A DNA stretch of 6,733 bases. It comes from JBGCDD01 sp045105075. GTDB taxonomy: Bacteria; Pseudomonadota; Alphaproteobacteria; Rhodobacterales; Rhodobacteraceae. The position numbers and the translations under genes were made by a program. The stretch covers positions 1 to 6,733 of the forward strand of contig JBGCDD010000095.1 of NCBI GenBank assembly GCA_045105075.1, written 5' to 3'. Positions 1 through 5,678 of the stretch are shown here, piece by piece. A model generated the notes under the pieces. The model was not told the origin of the DNA and did not search any database. It saw only the letters and a list, made by a program, of their open reading frames with translations. Positions within the stretch are counted from its first letter, which is position 1. The number at the start of each line of letters is the position of its first letter.

Positions 1-458
1 GGTGCAACGCCCGGGTCCGGGGCGGATTGAGGCAGCGGCAAAAGCGAACTAAAGAATGTCCGCAAAACCCGAAACCTCCAGAGATAAATGATACTTGTCA
101 AAGCATTGAGGGATGGCAGGCGTCTCAGCATGGACGAGATGATTTTAGGCTGATTTCCGGTATGTACCCGCTGTGTCTGGCGCGAATTCCTGTCTGACGA
201 TTGGTTTGTTTGCGGGCAGATACCTGATCTGAACCCTCGTTGACGGCTTGCGTCAGTGTGCCTGCTTCTGATTGTGAGAAACGCCACCTCGTTTGGCTGG
301 CGCACCGCACAAACCCGGATGATCGCCGCCGTGTTTTGCGGCAAGTCCGGCAGGGTCTATCGCGACCAGAAAAGCGTTGAACAACGGCGACTTTCGGCCA
401 CCATGCGTGTTCAAATCATCAAGGATCTGGGTTTGCGACAGGGTTGGCCAAAAGCAGT
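1..458. other. Left-edge gap, no recognised gene
   Basis: This 458-bp stretch lies downstream of the permease gene and I recognise no gene, tRNA, terminator or mobile element in it. On the minus strand one frame is open from just after a TAG near 357 through the left edge. It contains an ATG at 131 (peptide start MLRRLPSLNALTSII) without a Shine-Dalgarno sequence. A TTG at 65 in the same frame has CTGGAGG about 9 bases upstream. This could be the start of a gene that runs off the window, or chance. A small inverted repeat (TGACG, 5-base loop, CGTCA; 241-255) has no T-run. Other short frames on both strands show no family features. Confidence 0.5.
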
Positions 459-1406
459 TCAACTTTTGCGAAAGGTTTCGCGGTGCCAAACATAAAGCCC
501 GGCCCCTGCAATCACAACGGCTCCAAAAATGGTCCAACGGTCAGGGACTTCTGCGAAAAGGGTCAAACCCCAGAAGGTGGAAAACACAACGCCCATATAG
601 GAATAGGGAGCAAGCATCGCCGCCTCGCCGCTGCTGAACGCGCGGATCAGCAACATTTGTCCGGTGGTGCCAAAGAGCGCAACCAAAACGATCAAGCCCC
701 AAGCCAACATGTCGGGCTGCACCCAAAAAACGGGCACCACGATGCTGAGAAGGACGGTGCCGACCAAACCGGTGTAAAACAGCGATGTCCAAACGTCTTC
801 ATCCGGGCCGACGCGGCGGGTCAAAAGAGCATAGGCTGAATAGCAAAGAGCGGAGGCCAGCGGGTAAAACGCGGCCACAGAGAACACATCGCTGCCGGGG
901 CGGATCACGATCAGCGCGCCCACCATCGCAATTGCAATGCCCGTGATGCGGCGCACGCCCAATGCTTCGCCCAAAAACAACGCCGCACCCAATGTGATCA
1001 AAACCGGATTCACGGCCATCAAGGCGGCGGCATCGCTGAGCGGTACAAGGCTGAGGCCCGTGAAGAAAAAACCTGTGGCACTCATCAACAGAACCGAGCG
1101 CAAAAATTGCAGCTTGGGGTATTTGGTGCGCACCACTTGTTTCAGTCGCGGCGCAACAAGCAGGAAAACGAACAGCATTTGCCCCGCATAACGTGCCCAA
1201 AGGGTTGGAACGACACCGATACGCGGTGCCAGCGCTTTTACCGTCGCGTCCATCAGGGAAAAGCACAAAACAGCGCCGATCATCATCAAAATGGCCTTGG
1301 TGCGCACAGAGCTTTTGGAAAGCTGGGCGTTCAAGGCCGCAAACACAAACTGAAAAAGGGAAAATTCATTGATCGGTTGATAAGCCCGAAACCAATGGGT
1401 GTCCAT
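459..1406 (-). CDS. EamA/DMT-family transporter (ten-helix permease)
   Basis: An inner-membrane drug/metabolite-superfamily permease; the substrate cannot be told from sequence. The 315-residue product has two EamA repeats, roughly residues 38-168 and 176-307, each with about five hydrophobic helices. The first repeat ends in the family pattern LFLGEALGVRRITGIAIA followed by GALIVIRPG; the second ends LTLFAEVPDRW and GAGLYVWHRE. Length is typical apart from the N-terminus: the first helix starts near residue 38, leaving an unusual lead of over 30 residues (MDTHWFRAYQPINEF...). ATG 1406 is the first start after an in-frame TGA and has AGGG five bases upstream. A GTG at 1346 and a TTG at 1334 are in-frame alternatives closer to the usual start but have no visible ribosome-binding site. 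The gene stands alone, 331 bp downstream of fliG. Members export metabolites or amino acids, but no specific role can be assigned here. Confidence 0.9.
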   Translation of the reverse strand: MDTHWFRAYQPINEFSLFQFVFAALNAQLSKSSVRTKAILMMIGAVLCFSLMDATVKALAPRIGVVPTLWARYAGQMLFVFLLVAPRLKQVVRTKYPKLQFLRSVLLMSATGFFFTGLSLVPLSDAAALMAVNPVLITLGAALFLGEALGVRRITGIAIAMVGALIVIRPGSDVFSVAAFYPLASALCYSAYALLTRRVGPDEDVWTSLFYTGLVGTVLLSIVVPVFWVQPDMLAWGLIVLVALFGTTGQMLLIRAFSSGEAAMLAPYSYMGVVFSTFWGLTLFAEVPDRWTIFGAVVIAGAGLYVWHRETFRKS

Positions 1407-1737
1407 CGCAGCCCTGGATCAGGCACGTCAAAGGCGACCTGACCTTTGGTGGTAAACTATGCACGGTTCCACGCGGGGGGGAAACCAGAACACATCTGTC
1501 GCGAGCCAGTCGAGCAATTCGTGCTTTTGGGATGAAAATGCGGCGGGGTTTGTCAGTGGGGTAATCACTTGAATATAGGCGTATCTTTGGTTCGCAGTGT
1601 TTTTGTCAAATGCGCCGCAAGATGGCGCATTCGGATCGCTCGCCTGGCCTTGTACAAGCGATTAGAGGCAAACCGAAAACCGTCACTCGCACCCAAGGGT
1701 CAATTGAAACAACCAACCCCAAAGAGCGACGCAGACG
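1407..1737. other. Gap between fliG and the permease gene
   Basis: These 331 bp hold no gene I can name. Visible items are the hairpin at 1609-1631, a perfect TTGACA on the minus strand (1609-1604) that overlaps it, a TATATT further on with 26 bases between (too far for a standard promoter pair), a run of seven G (1475-1481), and a minus-strand open frame ending at 1428. That frame could encode 46 residues from a GTG at 1568 (contains HELLDWLATDVFWFPPRVEP) but has no Shine-Dalgarno sequence. The permease promoter should lie here, but I cannot place it. Confidence 0.5.
1609..1631 (-). other. 8-bp hairpin downstream of fliG
   Basis: AATGCGCC and GGCGCATT form a perfect 8-bp stem with a 7-base loop, about 110 bases past the fliG stop. 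Neither side has a proper T-run (on the minus strand TTGACAAAAAC follows), so it is at best a weak terminator or mRNA 3'-end structure for fliG. Confidence 0.45.
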
Positions 1738-2820
1738 TCAGTTTTCCTCTTCTTCTTCGGGCATGATCAGTTCGATCTGTTCTTGTTGCTGCAAGGTGCG
1801 GATCGTGTTGACGATTTCTGTCATCGCGGCCTCGCCGTCCTTTGCCTTAACCTCTCCCAGCTCTGCGATTTCTTCGCGCAGGCTTTCAGACATGCGGTTC
1901 GAGATATTGGACAAAATGAACTCGGCCACAGGTGCATTTTCAATGTTTGTGGCTCCGGCCAACGCGGTCAGCAACACAGTGGCATCCGCAGCACGCACCA
2001 CGTTGGGCACATCGCGCGGCGCAACGCGCTGGGGAATATGAACAAAGGTAAACATGGACTTGCGCACGAGCCCGGCGAATTCGGCATCCGCCTCTTCAAG
2101 ACCCAGCAAGACGTCTTCGCGGGTTTTGGCCGGTGACTGGTTCAGGATCGCCCCGACACGTTCGTCAGGTCCATCCGCAAACACTGCGGCAACCTTGTGA
2201 TCAAGTTGACTTGCCAAAGAAATCCCAATAAGATCAATTGCTTCCGGGGTGATCGATACGGTTTGGGAAATCGCATATGTGATCTGGCGCGCAAGCGGCC
2301 CAGGCAGCAACCCGAGCAAAGCCGCTGCTTTGCCTGTGTCGAGTTTTGACAGCAATACAGCGGCCACTTCAATGCTTTCCGATTGCGCGGTTGCCGCCAG
2401 CTCTTCGACGGGCACACCACGCAAACGATCCCAGGGATTGCCATCTTGGCGCACGCCCGCCTCGCGACGCAAACGAGCAGTGGTTTGGGCGCTGATCTTG
2501 CCATCCATTGCAGAAATTGCCTTGGCAAGACCTTTTGGAAAGGTCAGCCCAACCCCTTCCAAAATATCGGAAAATTCGCCGATTACGGAATCCACTGTGT
2601 CCCGGTCGACAAGCCCCATTGTGCCCATTTGTTGGGTCAGACGGGCCTGCAGCTCGTCTGGCAATTGCTCAAGCGGCAGGTCTTCGCCCTGCGTGAGCAA
2701 CATACGCACCACAATTGCTGCCTTGGCCACCTTGTCGAGTGGTTTGGGCGCCCCGGTATCAAGCGGGTCGCCGGGAAGCCCGCCAGCCATTGGAAGCCCT
2801 GTGGTCAATTCGTTTCGCAT
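1738..2820 (-). CDS. fliG: Flagellar motor switch protein FliG (divergent)
   Basis: FliG forms the rotor ring at the cytoplasmic face of the flagellar basal body and interacts with the MotA stator. The 360-residue product has an N-terminal FliG domain (about 28-90), a middle domain (about 145-230) and the C-terminal torque domain (about 250-352), recognisable from VRKSMFTF..IP.RV..RDVPNVVRAAD and NISNRMSESLREEI. Aligned by eye with E. coli FliG, the EHPQ motif is replaced by ESIE (148-151). Of the charged torque residues, K264 is alanine, R281 is kept, D288/D289 are Glu-Glu, and R297 is lysine. Four extra residues lie between the K264 and R281 positions. The tail is acidic (EEEEEN). ATG 2820 is preferred because AAGGG lies about seven bases upstream; a GTG at 2841 in frame has no such site. 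It lies 77 bp after the TPR gene on the same strand, with no other flagellar gene in view. Confidence 0.88.
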   Translation of the reverse strand: MRNELTTGLPMAGGLPGDPLDTGAPKPLDKVAKAAIVVRMLLTQGEDLPLEQLPDELQARLTQQMGTMGLVDRDTVDSVIGEFSDILEGVGLTFPKGLAKAISAMDGKISAQTTARLRREAGVRQDGNPWDRLRGVPVEELAATAQSESIEVAAVLLSKLDTGKAAALLGLLPGPLARQITYAISQTVSITPEAIDLIGISLASQLDHKVAAVFADGPDERVGAILNQSPAKTREDVLLGLEEADAEFAGLVRKSMFTFVHIPQRVAPRDVPNVVRAADATVLLTALAGATNIENAPVAEFILSNISNRMSESLREEIAELGEVKAKDGEAAMTEIVNTIRTLQQQEQIELIMPEEEEEN

Positions 2821-2857
2821 GATATTGCCCTTGCCAGCCACCCCGATTTGGGCGTTG

Positions 2858-2877
2858 CAAGAACATTACAGGAACAT
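2858..2877 (-). repeat. Near-perfect 9-base direct repeat upstream of fliG
   Basis: On the minus strand ATGTTCCTG and ATGTTCTTG occur two bases apart, a period of 11 bases with one mismatch, 38-57 bases upstream of the fliG ATG. One helical turn spacing would suit a tandem protein-binding site. Chance is quite possible. Confidence 0.3.
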
Positions 2878-2897
2878 CAGTTAAGATTTGCTGAAAA

Positions 2898-3428
2898 TCA
2901 ATACTGGTAAGTCGATCCGGTCAGCAATGCTTGGCGCAAGGAGGTCTCGGGCCAGCTGCCCTCGCCGCCACGCGCCTTGATTTCACGCCATTGTTCCATG
3001 GCTGCGCTGCGGTTGCCTTGTTCGACAAAACCCTGCGCCATATAGGATCGCGCCAGCAAGTTGTCGGGGTTCTGGGCGATGGCTTGCTGATAGAACGCCT
3101 GTGCCAGATCAGCCTGACCCATTTTGCGGTGTGTGAAGCCCCAATAGGTTAAAACCCGATCATCACGTTGATCTGGCATCGCGCTGAGCACGCCCTGCGC
3201 GTCATCATAACGACCGGCATAGGCCAATTCGCGTGCGGCCTGATACAATGTGTCGGTTTCCAGCGATGAGCCTTTGGGATTGACGCATTTTTTGCGAGAC
3301 GCGTCATAAACCTTGATGCCTTTACAGGATTTGGTGGTTTTTGTCGTCTTTGGCGGAGCCATGGTATCGGAGCCGGCGGCGAAGGCATAGCCAGGCATCA
3401 TCAGGGACAGAACGAGAAGGGCGCGCAT
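2898..3428 (-). CDS. Secreted tetratricopeptide-repeat protein
   Basis: A 176-residue exported protein of unknown function, probably periplasmic. Residues 1-17 form a signal peptide (MRALLVLSLMMPGYAFA, cleavage before AGS). A Thr/Lys-rich linker follows, then a short cysteine motif C35-x12-C48 with V-Y-D at 40-42 and V after the second Cys. Residues about 59-156 hold TPR-like helix pairs: AARELAYAGRYDDAQGVL, then a clear TPR around 92-123 (TYWGFTHRKMGQADLAQAFYQ, then NPDN at 120-123), then a third pair at about 124-156. The end is GSTYQY. ATG 3428 is chosen because GGAG lies seven bases upstream and the signal peptide starts there; an in-frame TTG at 3446 would only add six residues. TPR proteins usually mediate protein-protein contacts. 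The gene has its own candidate promoter and runs toward fliG 77 bp away, so the two may be co-transcribed. Confidence 0.85.
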   Translation of the reverse strand: MRALLVLSLMMPGYAFAAGSDTMAPPKTTKTTKSCKGIKVYDASRKKCVNPKGSSLETDTLYQAARELAYAGRYDDAQGVLSAMPDQRDDRVLTYWGFTHRKMGQADLAQAFYQQAIAQNPDNLLARSYMAQGFVEQGNRSAAMEQWREIKARGGEGSWPETSLRQALLTGSTYQY

Positions 3429-3460
3429 TGGCTTACTCCGTAACAAAAGGAAAATTCGTG

Positions 3461-3471
3461 GTTAGTCTAAC
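3461..3471. promoter_or_regulatory. Short palindrome at the TPR gene promoter
   Basis: GTTAG-T-CTAAC is a perfect odd palindrome with five-base arms. It overlaps the last bases of the candidate -10 hexamer and the expected start of transcription for the TPR gene, the place for a repressor site. No regulator is known from the sequence. Confidence 0.3.
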
Positions 3472-3498
3472 ATAAACCAAAAACAGACGGCCTCACAA
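3469..3498 (-). promoter_or_regulatory. Candidate promoter for the TPR gene (and fliG)
   Basis: On the minus strand TTGTGA (3498-3493) and TATGTT (3474-3469) are 18 bases apart, each matching four of six positions of the housekeeping consensus. The ATG at 3428 follows 40 bases after the -10. The -35 falls inside the loop of the terminator hairpin of the upstream gene. Seen by eye only. Confidence 0.4.
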
Positions 3499-3509
3499 TC
3501 GGCCGTCTG
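3479..3509 (-). terminator. Intrinsic terminator after the small peptide gene
   Basis: On the minus strand CAGACGGCC, an eight-base loop and GGCCGTCTG form a perfect 9-bp GC-rich stem followed at once by TTTTT. It starts 25 bases past the TGA of the small secreted peptide gene and should end transcripts coming from that gene and possibly from purB, before the TPR gene. Confidence 0.85.
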
Positions 3510-3534
3510 CTGAACACTAAGTGGTGACACAAAG

Positions 3535-3696
3535 TCAGCCAGTGATTTGTTTTACGCATGAGCTGCTGGTTGTGTCCCAGACGCTGCCCGCGGCGCAGCT
3601 TTGAGCCTGATGGCTGCGCTCAGAACAGCCCATGGCAAAGCTGACGGCGGGAATAACTGTCAGGGCTAACGCGGCCAAAACGGTTTTGATGGTCAT
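3535..3696 (-). CDS. Small secreted cysteine-motif peptide (53 residues)
   Basis: A 53-residue product of unknown function. Residues 1-21 are a signal peptide (MTIKTVLAALALTVIPAVSFA); the mature part is about 32 residues with Cys at 24, 34 and 47. The last two form C-x12-C with V-W-D at 39-41 and V48, the same motif as in the neighbouring TPR protein; it faintly recalls a chitin-binding (CBM14-like) half-domain, which I would not assert. Cys24 lies in AMGC just after the hydrophobic stretch, so lipidation instead of ordinary cleavage is possible but the lipobox is poor. The start is well supported: AGGAGG ends six bases before ATG 3696. A hairpin precedes the Shine-Dalgarno sequence and a strong terminator follows the stop, so it forms a neat short transcription unit. 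It lies 196 bp downstream of purB. Confidence 0.85.
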   Translation of the reverse strand: MTIKTVLAALALTVIPAVSFAMGCSERSHQAQSCAAGSVWDTTSSSCVKQITG

Positions 3697-3714
3697 GATC
3701 GTCCTCCTGTTGTT

Positions 3715-3730
3715 GGGATGGATACATCCC
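3715..3730 (-). other. 5'-UTR hairpin ahead of the small peptide gene
   Basis: GGGATG, loop TATC and CATCCC form a perfect 6-bp stem in the leader, six bases upstream of the AGGAGG ribosome-binding site. If the promoter guess at 3738-3765 is right, the mRNA would start at or next to this hairpin, which would protect its 5' end. Confidence 0.5.
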
Positions 3731-3737
3731 TATCGTG

Positions 3738-3765
3738 AAGGTAGCGCGCCAAAACGACAGCGCAA
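3738..3765 (-). promoter_or_regulatory. Weak candidate promoter for the small peptide gene
   Basis: TTGCGC (3765-3760) and TACCTT (3743-3738) on the minus strand are 16 bases apart, each with only a partial match to the consensus. A start site about seven bases on would fall at the leader hairpin. Offered as a guess; readthrough from purB is the alternative. Confidence 0.25.
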
Positions 3766-3805
3766 ACTGTTTTCTGCCCGCGAACGTGTCCGCGGTGATC
3801 AACCG

Positions 3806-3873
3806 CTGCCAAATTGAGCGTGCCCAAGCGGGCCCGCACGCTTTTGCCCTTCGGGCAGGGCACTATTTGGCAG
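3806..3873 (-). other. Cloverleaf-like nested inverted repeats downstream of purB
   Basis: Four nested perfect stems cover 68 bases starting 20 bases after the purB stop. The outer stem is CTGCCAAAT/ATTTGGCAG (3806-3814 with 3865-3873, 9 bp). Inside it, GTGCCC/GGGCAC (3820-3825 with 3858-3863, 6 bp). Inside that, two side-by-side hairpins: AAGCG/CGCTT (3826-3830 with 3839-3843, 8-base loop) and TGCCC/GGGCA (3845-3849 with 3853-3857, 3-base loop). Together they make a three-way junction with almost no unpaired bases at the centre. No T-run follows on the minus strand, so it is not a standard terminator. It may be a purB mRNA 3'-end structure, a small RNA, or a DNA-level element. Confidence 0.6.
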
Positions 3874-3892
3874 GGGTTGGGATCAGGCAGGA

Positions 3893-5197
3893 TCAGTCGC
3901 CAAAGACCCGGGCAAAGATCGTATCCACGTGTTTTGTGTGATAGGCGAGGTCGAATTTCTCTTCGATCTCAGCCGCGGATAAGGCAGCCAGCACATCAGC
4001 GTCGCCCAGAAGTTCAGTTTTGAAATCCTTGCCCTGTTCCCAGACTTTCATCGCGTTGCGTTGCACCAGTTTGTAGCTGTCTTCGCGGCTGACCCCGGCC
4101 TGGGTGAGGGCGAGCAGAACCCGTTGGCTCATCACAAGACCTCGGAATTTGTTCATATTGGCCAGCATGTTATCAGGATAGATCACCAGTTTGTCGATCA
4201 CGCCCGTCAGCCGGGACAGCGCAAAATCTAGGGTGACGGTGGTGTCTGGGCCGATGTTGCGCTCGACCGAGGAATGCGAGATATCGCGCTCGTGCCAGAG
4301 CGCGACATTCTCCATTGCGGGCACAACGGCCATACGCACCAGCCGCGCCAGTCCGGTCAGGTTTTCGGTCAGAACCGGATTGCGTTTGTGCGGCATAGCG
4401 CTTGAACCTTTTTGCCCGGCGCTGAAAAACTCTTCGGCTTCAAGGACTTCGGTGCGCTGCATGTGGCGGATTTCGGTGGCGATGTTTTCGATGCTGGATC
4501 CAACCACGCCCAGAGTGGCGAAAAACGCAGCGTGCCGGTCGCGAGGGATAACTTGGGTGCTGATCGGTTCGGGCGCCAGGCCCAACTTGGCGCAGACGTG
4601 GTCTTCGACAGCCGGGTCAATGTTGGCGAACGTGCCCACGGCACCGGAAATGGCACCGGTTGCGATTTCCTGGCGCGCGGTGCGCAAGCGGCTGAGATTG
4701 CGGTCCATTTCGGCGTAAAACCGCGCAAAAGTCAGACCCATCGTGGTGGGCTCGGCGTGGATGCCATGGCTGCGCCCGATCCGCACGGTCATTTTATGTT
4801 CCATCGCGCGGCGTTTCAGAGCGGCCAGCAAGGCCTCGACATCGTCAATTAGAATGTCGGCGGCGCGCACCAGTTGCACGTTGAACGTTGTGTCGAGCAC
4901 GTCGGAGCTGGTCATGCCCTGATGCACAAAACGCGCCTGATCGGCGCCGACAATTTCCGACAAATGGGTCAGAAAGGCGATGACATCGTGTTTCGTCACC
5001 GCTTCGATTTCGTCAATCCGGGCCACGTCAAACTCGACATCCTTGGCTTTCCACACAGCATCTGCGTTTTCGCGCGGGATCACCCCTAGATCTGCCATCG
5101 CATCACAGGCATGGGCTTCAATCTCGTACCAGATGCGGAACTTTGTTTCAGGGCTCCAGATCGCAACCATATCGGGGCGGGAATAGCGAAGGATCAT
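3893..5197 (-). CDS. purB: Adenylosuccinate lyase PurB
   Basis: Cytoplasmic enzyme of purine biosynthesis: it splits SAICAR to AICAR plus fumarate and adenylosuccinate to AMP plus fumarate, acting as a homotetramer. The 434-residue product has the usual length and aligns end to end with the B. subtilis-type enzyme. The superfamily signature GSSAMPHKRNP is at 264-274, with the mobile-loop catalytic serine at 265. H70 (TKHDV), H92 (FVHQGMTSSDV) and H144 (GRSHGIHAEPTTMG) correspond to the active-site histidines of that enzyme. Start ATG 5197 gives the conserved N-terminus MILRYSRPDM; a GTG at 5209 would add four residues, and the only Shine-Dalgarno-like AAGG is 12 bases from the ATG. It reads away from the plus-strand gene at 5285, sharing an 87-bp spacer, and is followed by the structured element and the small peptide gene. 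Confidence 0.97.
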   Translation of the reverse strand: MILRYSRPDMVAIWSPETKFRIWYEIEAHACDAMADLGVIPRENADAVWKAKDVEFDVARIDEIEAVTKHDVIAFLTHLSEIVGADQARFVHQGMTSSDVLDTTFNVQLVRAADILIDDVEALLAALKRRAMEHKMTVRIGRSHGIHAEPTTMGLTFARFYAEMDRNLSRLRTARQEIATGAISGAVGTFANIDPAVEDHVCAKLGLAPEPISTQVIPRDRHAAFFATLGVVGSSIENIATEIRHMQRTEVLEAEEFFSAGQKGSSAMPHKRNPVLTENLTGLARLVRMAVVPAMENVALWHERDISHSSVERNIGPDTTVTLDFALSRLTGVIDKLVIYPDNMLANMNKFRGLVMSQRVLLALTQAGVSREDSYKLVQRNAMKVWEQGKDFKTELLGDADVLAALSAAEIEEKFDLAYHTKHVDTIFARVFGD

Positions 5198-5284
5198 GGG
5201 CAGCAGCACCTTTTTGTGATTGGGAACACGGTCACGCGCGTCTTAAACAGGTGCGACACCAACAACAAGGCGGGGAGGCCGCAG
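5198..5284. promoter_or_regulatory. Divergent promoter region of purB and the secreted-protein gene
   Basis: These 87 bp must carry both divergent promoters unless one gene is transcribed from inside the other. By eye, a minus-strand pair TTGTTG, 17 bases, TAAGAC could serve purB, and a plus-strand pair TTGGGA (5220-5225), 16 bases, CTTAAA (5242-5247) could serve the gene at 5285. All four hexamers are partial matches. No purine-repressor-like palindrome was recognised. Confidence 0.35.
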
Positions 5285-5617
5285 ATGCGGATCATGACGG
5301 GGGTTTTGTCGCTTTTGCCGGGGGTGGTCTGTGCGCAGGACTGGCAGGCGCTAAGCGGGGACGAGGTGCGCGCGGCTTTGGAGGGGCGCACGCTGACCTA
5401 TACCAGCGGGGCGGTGCAGGATTTTCGCGCCTCGGGCAAGACGCTTTACAATGCGGGGCAGGACAGCTGGGGCAATTGGCGGGTGCAGGGCGCGCAGTAT
5501 TGCAGTCAGTGGTCGCCAAGCGATCTTTGGGCCTGTTACGATATGGCCAAGCGCAAAGAAACGCTGCGGTTTATTGGCGAGGCGGGCGATGTGACCGATG
5601 GTGTTTATTCGGACTAG
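5285..5617 (+). CDS. Secreted protein of unknown function (110 residues)
   Basis: I do not recognise a named family. The product has a signal peptide (residues 1-17, MRIMTGVLSLLPGVVCA, cut before QDW) and a mature part of 93 residues. That part contains LSGDEVRAALEGRTLTY (23-39), then SWGNWRVQG (61-69) and QYCSQWSPSDLWACYDM (71-87), where C73 and C84 are the only two cysteines after the signal and would pair in the periplasm. The pattern (a GRTLTY strand, a G-x-W segment, then a Cys near the end) is like small DUF995-type periplasmic proteins; this is a resemblance, not an assignment. The start is firm: GGAGG (5274-5278) lies six bases before the ATG. The same frame stays open upstream to 5111, but that part overlaps purB and lacks a ribosome-binding site. 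It is transcribed away from purB and converges on the hydrolase-OsmC gene. Confidence 0.8.
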   Translation: MRIMTGVLSLLPGVVCAQDWQALSGDEVRAALEGRTLTYTSGAVQDFRASGKTLYNAGQDSWGNWRVQGAQYCSQWSPSDLWACYDMAKRKETLRFIGEAGDVTDGVYSD

Positions 5618-5649
5618 GACGTTGTTTTGGCTTACATAAACCTGGATCT

Positions 5650-5675
5650 TACGCGGGCAGTGGGGCGTGTTTTTT
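5650..5675 (+). terminator. Weak candidate terminator between converging genes
   Basis: TACGC and GCGTG could form a 5-bp stem (one G-U pair) with a ten-base loop, followed directly by TTTTTT on the plus strand, 32 bases after the stop of the secreted-protein gene. The stem is short, so the call rests mainly on the T-run and its place. Confidence 0.3.
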
Positions 5676-5678
5676 GGA

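Noticed and set aside
468..481. GCGAAA/TTTCGC inverted repeat near the permease stop as a terminator
   Set aside because: It lies inside the coding sequence, has almost no loop and is followed on the minus strand by AAAAGTTGA rather than a T-run.
256..495. Plus-strand frame of 79 codons
   Set aside because: No Shine-Dalgarno sequence, overlaps the 3' end of the permease on the other strand, no family recognised.
253..537. Minus-strand frame of 94 codons overlapping the permease end
   Set aside because: Starts inside the permease gene in another frame, no ribosome-binding site and no recognisable domain.
1576..1609. TTGACA and TATATT as a promoter for the permease
   Set aside because: The two hexamers are 26 bases apart, outside the usual 16-18; no better -10 was found at the right distance.
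2249..2884. Long plus-strand frame of 211 codons opposite fliG
   Set aside because: Ser/Pro/Ala-rich composition typical of the antisense of a GC-rich gene, no ribosome-binding site, and fliG on the other strand is clearly the real gene.
4191..4718. Plus-strand frame of 175 codons inside purB
   Set aside because: Antisense shadow of a conserved enzyme gene, Ser/Arg-rich, no start signal.
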